This document shows, in pieces, positions 8,711-15,663 of a stretch of DNA of 64,000 nucleotides. This DNA comes from Clostridia bacterium (GTDB lineage Bacteria; Bacillota; Clostridia; Christensenellales; CAG-138), in contig JAFRRO010000049.1 of the NCBI GenBank assembly GCA_017428025.1, positions 62,001 through 126,000 of the forward strand, written 5' to 3'. The notes below the pieces were generated by a model. It searched no databases and was not told where the DNA came from. It was given only the letters and a program-made list of their open reading frames with translations. Position numbers and translations under genes: made by a program. Every line of letters starts with the position of its first letter. Within the stretch, counting starts at the first letter, position 1.

Positions 8711-9949
8711 TCAGGAATCCAGTAAACGGTTTGCATCCGGCGTATCAAGCCGTTCCACATCCTTGAGCTTTCTCGTGATCGCGCGGGAGCGCGCGCCGAT
8801 CAGCGTATCCAGTTCATCGTTGACCTGACGCAGCTTTTTCTGCGAATTCTCGAGAATATCGCCGAACTTCTCAAACTCCGTCTTGACCGCGCCGAGCACC
8901 TGCCAGACTTCGCCGCTTCTCTGCTGAATCGCTAGCGTGCGGAAGCCCATCTGCAGACTGTTCAGAAATGCAGCCATGGTGGAAGGACCGGTGACGTTGA
9001 CGCGATAGGTCCGCTGTAGCTCCTCGATCAGCCCGCGGTTGACCGCCTCGGCGTAAAGCCCTTCAAACGGCAGGAACAGAATGCCGAAATCGGTCGTGTG
9101 CGGTGGATCGATGTACTTGTCGCGAATGTCCTTTGCTTCGGCCTTGAGACGGATTTCGAGCATCTTTGCCGCCTGTGCGATTGCGTCCGGCGAGCCCTGT
9201 TCGTAGGCGTCCTGCAGAGCGGCAAACGTTTCGCCCGGGAACTTTGCGTCGATCGGAAGAAGGACCGGCGTTTCGCCGTCGCCGGGCAGGCGGATCGCAA
9301 ACTCCACGCGATCGCGCGAGTCTTTTTTGGTCGCGATATCGCGCTCGTACTGTTCCGGCGAGAGAATCTCCGCAAGGATTGCGCCGAGCTGCGTTTCGCC
9401 GAGGATGCCGCGCGTTTTGACGTTTGAAAGAACCTTTTTGAGATCGTTGACGCCGGACGCCACATTCTGCATTTCGCCGAGTCCCTTATAGACCTGTTCG
9501 AGCTGATTCGAAACGAGCTTGAACGACTCGGTGATTCGCGTCTCAAGCGATTTTTCAAGCTTTTCATCGACCACCTGCTGCATTTCGGCAAGCTTCTCGG
9601 CGTTCTCGGTCTGGATCGCGGTAAGGCGGCGTTCCATCGTCTGACGGATCGCTTCCAGCTTTTCCTCGTTGGAACGTTCGAGCGAGCTGATGCGGTCCTC
9701 CTGCGATTTGCGCAGACGCTCGAAGTCGAGCGCGTTGTTCTGTTCCATGCCGGAAAGACGCCGGTCCTGTGCGGATGCTGCGGCGCGCTGATTGTCCGAG
9801 ATCGTTTTGCCGAACGCCTGCAGAGAGTTGTTGATCTCCATTCTCAGCTCCGACTGTCCGTCCCTGCGGCTGTTCAGCAGCAGAACGATGAGTATAATCA
9901 GCATGACGACAAGCGTCACGCCGGATAGGATCAAAGCGGCAATGTCCAT
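8711..9949 (-). CDS. rmuC: DNA recombination protein RmuC
   Basis: A 412-residue RmuC family protein, associated in E. coli with limiting inversions at short inverted repeats and thought to be nuclease-like. An N-terminal membrane helix covers about residues 4-26, a long coiled coil rich in Glu/Arg/Gln residues about 35-150, and the conserved RmuC core follows (LGAILAEILSPEQYERD, LPIDAKFPGE, LPFEGLYAEA). GGGAGGA lies 10 bases before ATG 9949. It starts 2 bases after the YhhN gene ends, so the two are co-transcribed. Confidence 0.92.
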   Translation of the reverse strand: MDIAALILSGVTLVVMLIILIVLLLNSRRDGQSELRMEINNSLQAFGKTISDNQRAAASAQDRRLSGMEQNNALDFERLRKSQEDRISSLERSNEEKLEAIRQTMERRLTAIQTENAEKLAEMQQVVDEKLEKSLETRITESFKLVSNQLEQVYKGLGEMQNVASGVNDLKKVLSNVKTRGILGETQLGAILAEILSPEQYERDIATKKDSRDRVEFAIRLPGDGETPVLLPIDAKFPGETFAALQDAYEQGSPDAIAQAAKMLEIRLKAEAKDIRDKYIDPPHTTDFGILFLPFEGLYAEAVNRGLIEELQRTYRVNVTGPSTMAAFLNSLQMGFRTLAIQQRSGEVWQVLGAVKTEFEKFGDILENSQKKLRQVNDELDTLIGARSRAITRKLKDVERLDTPDANRLLDS

Positions 9950-9950
9950 A

Positions 9951-10622
9951 TCAGTTTCCTCCCGAAAGCGCAAGACCGAGAATCAGAAGATCCTGCGCGA
10001 TGATGTAAGTGAGCATAACGTAAAAGTTTCCGTGCCGGGTTTCACTGCGATATTTCTGTCCGGTCAGGATCGTGTCGCTGAGGACGAAGAACAGTCCGCC
10101 GACAAAGGCGATCAGGTAGGCAAGTTTCTGTGTAATCAGCAGCATGTACAGCGCCGAAAGACACGTGCCGGACAGAAGCAGTGCATAGAGAAAGCCGGGC
10201 TTTTTCAGCTGCCGAGGGGCGTAGGGGATCAGCTTTTTCACGACGAACGTCATCCAGATCACGCAAAGCGCAAGCGGAATCAGGATCATGATGTTCAGCA
10301 CGGGATGCGCGGACAGCAGCGCGCCCATATAGAAGATGTGCCCGAGCGCAAACGCGCAGACGCCGCAAAGCATGAGAACAGTGCGCTGCTGAAACATCAG
10401 GAACAGATCTCCGAGCCAGCCGAACAGAAGCGCCGCCACGACCAAAAGCCTGACCTGCGGCGCGGCAAAGACGTATACCGCGCACAGCAAGGGCATCAGA
10501 AGCGCTTTTGTGACGCGCCTTATCTTCGGCCAACGCCGGTAGCAGGCGCATAGATGTACGACGGAACAGCCGATCGAGAGCGCGCCGAACAGGATTGCAG
10601 GAAAAAGATTCGTAGGATCCAC
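9951..10622 (-). CDS. YhhN-family (lysoplasmalogenase/TMEM86) membrane protein
   Basis: A 223-residue integral membrane protein with about eight hydrophobic segments, matching the YhhN/TMEM86 family. Animal members hydrolyse lysoplasmalogens; clostridia often contain plasmalogens, so that role is plausible but inferred. The start is unusual: the frame is closed upstream by a stop, and the only normal start is a GTG at 10622 that overlaps the GGAGGT sequence itself. The -10 TATAAT ends 11 bases before it, so the leader is at most a few bases. It heads an operon with rmuC. Confidence 0.8.
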   Translation of the reverse strand: MDPTNLFPAILFGALSIGCSVVHLCACYRRWPKIRRVTKALLMPLLCAVYVFAAPQVRLLVVAALLFGWLGDLFLMFQQRTVLMLCGVCAFALGHIFYMGALLSAHPVLNIMILIPLALCVIWMTFVVKKLIPYAPRQLKKPGFLYALLLSGTCLSALYMLLITQKLAYLIAFVGGLFFVLSDTILTGQKYRSETRHGNFYVMLTYIIAQDLLILGLALSGGN

Positions 10623-10633
10623 CTCCGAAAATG

Positions 10634-10662
10634 ATTATAGCACGGAAATCGCATCTTGCGAA
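10634..10662 (-). promoter_or_regulatory. Promoter of the YhhN-rmuC operon
   Basis: Minus strand TTCGCA (10662-10657), 17-base spacer, TATAAT (10639-10634). Its -35 box overlaps the -35 box of the divergent promoter. Confidence 0.7.
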
Positions 10663-10684
10663 GACATATTTTGTATGATATACT
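10656..10684 (+). promoter_or_regulatory. Promoter of the NifU-like / GGGtGRT operon
   Basis: TTGCGA (10656-10661), 17-base spacer, TATACT (10679-10684). It is back-to-back with the minus-strand promoter, sharing five -35 bases. Confidence 0.7.
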
Positions 10685-10742
10685 TTTTTCATAATACGGG
10701 ATTGCGTTTTTCGCGCCCGAAGAAAAAGGAGGACAAACATAC

Positions 10743-11435
10743 ATGCAGTATTCCCGCGACGTGGAAGAAATGGTATGCGTCAAGAAGGGCGCAAATCATG
10801 AACCTGCTCCGATTCCCGAGGAGGGAAAATGGGTAAAGGCGAAGGAAATCAAGGATATCAGCGGTCTGACGCACGGCATCGGCTGGTGTGCGCCGCAGCA
10901 GGGTGCCTGCAAACTGACGCTCAACATCAAGGAAGGCGTCATTGAAGAAGCGCTCGTCGAAACGCTCGGCTGCTCCGGTATGACGCATTCCGCGGCGATG
11001 GCGGCGGAGATTCTGCCCGGCAAAACGATCCTCGAAGCGCTGAACAGCGACCTCGTATGCGACGCGATCAACACGGCGATGCGCGAACTGTTCCTGCAGA
11101 TCGTCTACGGCAGAAGCCAGAGTGCGTTCTCGGACGACGGCCTGACGATCGGCGCAGGACTTGAGGACCTCGGCAAAGGCCTGCGTTCCCAGATCGGCAC
11201 GATGTACGGCACGAAGGCAAAGGGACCGCGTTACCTCGAGATGGCGGAAGGCTACGTCACCAAGATCGGTCTCGACGAAGACGGCGAGATCATCGGATAT
11301 CAGTTTGTCAGCCTCGGCAAGATGATGGACGCGATCAAGAAGGGCGTAGATCCCAAAGAAGCATACGAAAAGAACCTCGGGACCTACGGCAGATTCGCAA
11401 CCGCCGCCAAGGTCATCGATCCGCGCAAGGAATAA
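10743..11435 (+). CDS. NifU-like iron-sulfur scaffold domain protein (GGGtGRT-associated)
   Basis: A 230-residue protein whose middle resembles the IscU/NifU scaffold fold (segment around LVETLGCSGMTHSAA). Five cysteines are visible (12, 49, 56, 77, 106); C77 sits where scaffold proteins hold a cluster ligand. The N-terminal ~30 residues and C-terminal ~80 residues are extra relative to plain IscU. AAAAGGAGG lies about 9 bases before ATG 10743. It overlaps nothing and is followed 12 bases later by the GGGtGRT gene, its constant partner in anaerobes. A role in Fe-S handling is inferred from the fold; the substrate is unknown. Confidence 0.82.
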   Translation: MQYSRDVEEMVCVKKGANHEPAPIPEEGKWVKAKEIKDISGLTHGIGWCAPQQGACKLTLNIKEGVIEEALVETLGCSGMTHSAAMAAEILPGKTILEALNSDLVCDAINTAMRELFLQIVYGRSQSAFSDDGLTIGAGLEDLGKGLRSQIGTMYGTKAKGPRYLEMAEGYVTKIGLDEDGEIIGYQFVSLGKMMDAIKKGVDPKEAYEKNLGTYGRFATAAKVIDPRKE

Positions 11436-11447
11436 TGGAGGTGCCGC

Positions 11448-12446
11448 ATGATTACGTTTGAAGGATACGAAAGAAGAATCGAAAAGATCACCGGCGTGCT
11501 GAATGAATACGGCATCAAGGATCTGGAAGAAGCAAAAGCCATCTGCGACGCAGCGGGCATCGATCCCTACGGCATTGTCAAGGGCATTCAGCCGATCGCG
11601 TTCGAAAACGCGGGCTGGGCATACACCGTCGGCGCGGCGATCGCTTTGAAGAAGGGCGTCAAGAACGCGGCGGATGCGGCGGAAGCCATCGGCATCGGTC
11701 TGCAGGCGTTCTGCATCCCGGGATCCGTTGCGGATCAGCGCAAGGTCGGTCTCGGCCACGGCAATCTCGGCGCAATGCTGCTCCGTGAAGAAACGAGCTG
11801 CTTCGCGTTCCTGGCAGGTCACGAATCGTTTGCTGCCGCGGAAGGCGCAATCGGTATCGCAAGAACCGCGAACAAGGTCCGCACCAAGCCGCTGCAGGTC
11901 ATTCTGAACGGTCTCGGCAAGGACGCGGCGTACATCATCTCCCGCATCAACGGCTTCACCTATGTCGAGACGGAGTATGATTACTACACCGGCAACCTCA
12001 ATGTCGTGTACACCAAGGCGTTCTCCGACGGCGAACGCGCAAAGGTCCGCTGCTACGGCGCAGACGACGTCAACGAAGGCGTTGCGATCATGCGTCACGA
12101 GAACGTGGACGTTTCCATCACGGGCAACTCCACGAACCCGACGCGCTTCCAGCATCCGGTCGCGGGCACCTACAAGAAATGGTGCGTCGAAAACGGCAAG
12201 AAGTACTTCTCCGTTGCGTCCGGCGGAGGCACGGGCAGAACCCTGCATCCGGACAACATGGCGGCAGGTCCCGCGTCCTACGGCATGACGGACACGATGG
12301 GCAGAATGCACAGCGACGCGCAGTTCGCGGGTTCCAGCTCCGTTCCTGCGCACGTCGAGATGATGGGCCTCATCGGCATGGGCAACAATCCGATGGTCGG
12401 TGCAACGGTCGCCGTAGCGGTTGCGATCGCTCAGAGCATTGCATAA
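11448..12446 (+). CDS. GGGtGRT family protein
   Basis: A 332-residue member of the GGGtGRT family, named for the glycine-rich motif seen here at residues 259-265. Other conserved-looking features are a GLGHGNLG loop, a CFAFLAGHESF segment and a Gly/Met-rich C-terminus. Several cysteines are spread through the chain, but no known catalytic signature is present. No function has been established to my knowledge. GGAGGTG sits 5 bases before the ATG, and the gene is co-transcribed with the NifU-like gene and closed by a strong terminator. Confidence 0.88.
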   Translation: MITFEGYERRIEKITGVLNEYGIKDLEEAKAICDAAGIDPYGIVKGIQPIAFENAGWAYTVGAAIALKKGVKNAADAAEAIGIGLQAFCIPGSVADQRKVGLGHGNLGAMLLREETSCFAFLAGHESFAAAEGAIGIARTANKVRTKPLQVILNGLGKDAAYIISRINGFTYVETEYDYYTGNLNVVYTKAFSDGERAKVRCYGADDVNEGVAIMRHENVDVSITGNSTNPTRFQHPVAGTYKKWCVENGKKYFSVASGGGTGRTLHPDNMAAGPASYGMTDTMGRMHSDAQFAGSSSVPAHVEMMGLIGMGNNPMVGATVAVAVAIAQSIA

Positions 12447-12453
12447 ACCGGAT

Positions 12454-12479
12454 AAGGAGGGCAGAACGCCCTCCTTTTT
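12454..12479 (+). terminator. Terminator of the NifU-like / GGGtGRT operon
   Basis: Nine-bp stem aaggagggc/gccctcctt with a 5-base loop, then TTT. Its right arm (ccctcc) can instead pair with the ggaggg ribosome binding site of the next gene at 12485-12490. Confidence 0.88.
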
Positions 12480-12493
12480 CATTTGGAGGGATT

Positions 12494-13525
12494 ATGGATC
12501 AACACCGTTTCGGAACCGGTCCGCTGTTGAACGAACAGGGGAACCTGTGTGAGCCGGGGTACGCGAACGCGCTGCTGAAAACATACGACCGCAGCGCGAT
12601 TCGCGCGCCGCGTATGCGCATCAAGGAATGGGACTATTATCTCATCACGAACGATCGGTACGGCATCGCTTTGACGATCGACGACAACGGCTATATGGGA
12701 CTGCTGTCCGCATCCGTGCTCGATTTCGAAAACGCGGCGGAACGCACTGTTTCGCCGATGTTCTGGTTTCCGATGGGAAAGACCGGATTTCCGAGCTCAT
12801 CGGCAAGCGGGGACGTCAGAAAGACGCTGAAGAACGCGTACGGTTCGTTCGAGCATACGCCGGAAGGCAGAAGACTGCGGTTTCGGATCGATCGGTTCCG
12901 CGGCGAGGAAGCGTTTTCCTGCGACATTCTGCTGACCGAAGAACCGCGCGATTCCATGGTCATTGCAACGCCGTTTGAAAAACGCGGACATTTCTACTAC
13001 AATCAAAAGATCATCGGCATGCGAGCAAGCGGTTGGTTCGCCGTCGGCAGCGAGCGCACGGAACTGAACGCAAACGACACCTTCGGACTTCTGGACTGGG
13101 GCAGAGGCATATGGACGTACAAAAACACATGGTACTGGAGCGCCGCGCAGGGGGAGACGGACGGACACGTATTCGGGTTCAATCTCGGATACGGCTTCGG
13201 CGATACGAGCGCGGCAAGCGAAAACATGCTGTTTGTCGATGGCGTTGCGCATAAGCTCGGACGCGTGGATTTCGGGATTCCGAAAAAGCCGGACGGTTCG
13301 GACGATCTGCTGGCGCCATGGCATTTCACCGACGATGAAGGTCGGCTCGATCTGATCTTTACGCCGCTGTTCGATCGTGCGTCCAAGACCGATGTGCTCG
13401 TCATCTGTTCCGATCAACATCAGGTGTTCGGCAGGTTCACCGGCACGATGCGGCTCGACGACGGAAGCGAACTGAAACTCAATGACTTCCTCGGCTTTGC
13501 GGAAAAAGTGTTCAATAAATGGTGA
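12494..13525 (+). CDS. DUF2804 family protein
   Basis: A 343-residue soluble protein of the DUF2804 family. The characteristic segment FGLLDWGRGIWTY followed by a Trp-rich WYWSAA stretch lies near the middle, and the C-terminus keeps a GxFxGxM...LDDG pattern. The fold is predicted to be mostly beta, related to lipocalin/hydroxyneurosporene-synthase-like proteins, but no biochemical role is known. GGAGGG lies 3 bases before ATG 12494, closer than usual. The frame is open well upstream, but that part is a shadow of the GGGtGRT gene. Confidence 0.85.
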   Translation: MDQHRFGTGPLLNEQGNLCEPGYANALLKTYDRSAIRAPRMRIKEWDYYLITNDRYGIALTIDDNGYMGLLSASVLDFENAAERTVSPMFWFPMGKTGFPSSSASGDVRKTLKNAYGSFEHTPEGRRLRFRIDRFRGEEAFSCDILLTEEPRDSMVIATPFEKRGHFYYNQKIIGMRASGWFAVGSERTELNANDTFGLLDWGRGIWTYKNTWYWSAAQGETDGHVFGFNLGYGFGDTSAASENMLFVDGVAHKLGRVDFGIPKKPDGSDDLLAPWHFTDDEGRLDLIFTPLFDRASKTDVLVICSDQHQVFGRFTGTMRLDDGSELKLNDFLGFAEKVFNKW

Positions 13526-13540
13526 TAAGCGCACCGAACG

Positions 13541-13577
13541 CCCTCCCTTTCGAATAGGATGAAAGGGAGGGTATTTT
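13541..13577 (+). promoter_or_regulatory. Hairpin acting as terminator and burying the next ribosome binding site
   Basis: Perfect 11-bp stem ccctccctttc (13541-13551) / gaaagggaggg (13561-13571) with a 9-base loop, followed by TATTTTT. The right arm is also the only Shine-Dalgarno sequence for ATG 13579. It can end the DUF2804 transcript, and in read-through RNA it would block translation of the next gene. Confidence 0.85.
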
Positions 13578-13578
13578 T

Positions 13579-14286
13579 ATGAAAACTGACGCATTCAAGG
13601 AGTATCTGCTCGAACAGGTACGGAATCACAGCATCTATGTATGGGGCGCGCAGGGGCAGAAGAAGCCGACAATCACGGAAGCGTGGATTCGCAAACGCGA
13701 AAAGACCAAAAGAAATGCGGAGCGCGCGATCAGGCATTGGAAGAAGGAAGTCGAGGCGGGGTACGGCGATGTGCTGCGCGCGTTCGACTGCTCGGGACTC
13801 GGCGTGTTCTTTTTTCTCAAAAACAATCTGATCGATCATGACGTGAACGCGGAAGGACTGCGCTCAATGTGCAGGGACATCAAGCGTACCGATCTTCGCA
13901 CGGGGGACATGGTGTTCCGGATGAGCGGCGGACGCGCCGTGCACGTCGGATACGCGGTCGATCATGACCGCATCGTTGAAGCAAAAGGACGCGACGACGG
14001 CGTTGTCATCGGCAAAGTCGGCAAGTGGGACCGGTTCGGCAGACCTAAGTTTTTCGAACGTTCGAGAAATCTCAAGCTCACCGATCCGTATATGCGCGGC
14101 GAGGATGTGAAGCAACTGCAGATTGCATTGAAGAACGCGGGATACGATCCGGGACAGACGGACGGCATCTTCGGAAAAAAGACGGAACGAGCCGTCAAAC
14201 GGTTTCAAAAGGATCACCGCCTGAAAGTCGACGGCATCGCAGGGGAAAAGACGCAGAAAGCGCTCGGGCTGCTGTTCGAACGTTAA
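13579..14286 (+). CDS. NlpC/P60-type cysteine hydrolase with C-terminal peptidoglycan-binding domain
   Basis: A 235-residue protein. The N-terminal ~150 residues resemble NlpC/P60 peptidases: C71 in FDCSGL, H122 in AVHVGY, and a GDMVFRM strand between them. Residues about 165-233 form a PG_binding_1 domain (LQIALKNAGYDPG, GIFGKKTERAVKRFQ). These domains normally cut and bind cell-wall peptides. There is no signal peptide or membrane helix, so export needs another route or cell lysis, as for phage endolysins. Its ribosome binding site lies inside a hairpin. It stands alone and converges with the carboxypeptidase pair. Confidence 0.8.
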   Translation: MKTDAFKEYLLEQVRNHSIYVWGAQGQKKPTITEAWIRKREKTKRNAERAIRHWKKEVEAGYGDVLRAFDCSGLGVFFFLKNNLIDHDVNAEGLRSMCRDIKRTDLRTGDMVFRMSGGRAVHVGYAVDHDRIVEAKGRDDGVVIGKVGKWDRFGRPKFFERSRNLKLTDPYMRGEDVKQLQIALKNAGYDPGQTDGIFGKKTERAVKRFQKDHRLKVDGIAGEKTQKALGLLFER

Positions 14287-15653
14287 CCGTTCGGATTGCA
14301 GCGCAGAAAACGCCAAAAGGATGCAGGCGGCGTTTGTTCGGGCGCATCGGTCGGCAGCAGGAACACGGTCGGCGAGGGCGTCTCTTCGACGACAGTATAG
14401 GTCGGCACGACGGTCGGCTCAGGCGTCGGCGGATATTCGTATTCATCCGCAATCAGCTTGCCGGAGAACACCGTTTCGCCGTCAAGAACGATCGAAACCG
14501 TACCGGCGACCGTGCCGACAGGCGCGAAATACGACTTGACGGTGTACTGCAGATGTTCCTCCGGGAACGGATCGAGCGCGAACGCGTCCGCCTGCCAGCG
14601 CGGAAGCGTCAGCTCCGCTTCGGTATCCCACTCGATCCGGTACAGAACGGCTTTCGCACCGTAGCGCTGCGGATCGAGCGTTTCGGCATACGTTTCGGGC
14701 AGACAGCGGTCGATCAGATCCTGCACGGTGAGCGTCACGGTGTCGTGACGGAATGCGTATTCGAACAGGCGGATCGCGTCGTAGAAGCGCTGCACGGCAT
14801 ACTTGTCCTTCTCAAGACCGGTTTTGCCTTCCGGCGCGTTTTCGCCGTGAAGAAGCACGAGGATATACGTCGTGTCGTTGCGCTTTGCGGCGGCGACCAG
14901 ACACTTGCCCGCAAGATGCGTGTCGCCGGTTTTGATGCCGATCGCGTAATCGTACAGACAGGAGTACGGCGTATAGGATTTTGCGGTTGCATCGCGCAAA
15001 AGCCGGTTGCTCGAATGCAGCGTCAGCTTTCTTCCGTCCTTGGAGCGCGCCTGATGCTCGACGGTCATGACGATCTCCGCGAACGTCTCGTTTCGCATCG
15101 CGTACGCGGCAAGCAGCGCCATATCGCGTGCCGTCGAATAGTGTTCGCTGTTGTGCAGACCGTGGGGATTGGTAAAGTGCGAATTTGTCATGCCGATCTC
15201 TTCGGCTTTTGCGTTCATCAGATCGGCAAATCCGCTGATGCTGCCGCCGAGATGTTCGGCGATCGCGATTGCCGCGTCGTTGCCGGAGGGAAGCATCAGA
15301 CCGTAGAGCAGGTCCGAAAGCGTAAACTGCTCACCGGGCTTGAGTCCCATCTTGGAGTTCTTTTCGCTCAGATTACAGGCGCGCTTGGAGACCGTGATCC
15401 ATTCCTCCAAATCGCCCTGTTCGAGCGCGACAATGCAGGTCAGGATCTTCGTCGTGCTCGCCGGATAGCGCTTGACGTCCGCGTTGCGCTCCAGTCCGAG
15501 CACGGCTTGCGTCGGATCGTTCAGATTGACCAAAAAAACAGTATCCTCTGCAAGCGATTTAAGATCGAATTCTGTCGAATCGGAAGATTCGGCGCCGACG
15601 CAGACCGGCAGCAGAAGGATGCTCAGAAGCAGGCAGAGGATCGTTCGTTTCAT
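14283..15653 (-). CDS. D-alanyl-D-alanine carboxypeptidase, secreted (S11)
   Basis: A 456-residue penicillin-binding protein of the S11 family that removes the terminal D-Ala of peptidoglycan stem peptides. A signal peptide ends near residue 20. The three active-site motifs are intact: S66-T-T-K69, PSGND and KTGDT. The C-terminus is a Pro/Thr-rich tail without an obvious membrane anchor, so it is probably released or wall-held. It starts 10 bases after its paralog ends and shares that promoter; AAGGAA precedes ATG 15653. Its last bases overlap the convergent NlpC/P60 gene by 4. Confidence 0.93.
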   Translation of the reverse strand: MKRTILCLLLSILLLPVCVGAESSDSTEFDLKSLAEDTVFLVNLNDPTQAVLGLERNADVKRYPASTTKILTCIVALEQGDLEEWITVSKRACNLSEKNSKMGLKPGEQFTLSDLLYGLMLPSGNDAAIAIAEHLGGSISGFADLMNAKAEEIGMTNSHFTNPHGLHNSEHYSTARDMALLAAYAMRNETFAEIVMTVEHQARSKDGRKLTLHSSNRLLRDATAKSYTPYSCLYDYAIGIKTGDTHLAGKCLVAAAKRNDTTYILVLLHGENAPEGKTGLEKDKYAVQRFYDAIRLFEYAFRHDTVTLTVQDLIDRCLPETYAETLDPQRYGAKAVLYRIEWDTEAELTLPRWQADAFALDPFPEEHLQYTVKSYFAPVGTVAGTVSIVLDGETVFSGKLIADEYEYPPTPEPTVVPTYTVVEETPSPTVFLLPTDAPEQTPPASFWRFLRCNPNG

Positions 15654-15663
15654 AGGCTGTTCC

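Noticed and set aside
10689-12482. A 597-codon minus-strand frame across the NifU-like and GGGtGRT genes
   Set aside because: It is an antisense shadow; both plus-strand genes have ribosome binding sites, family motifs and a terminator.
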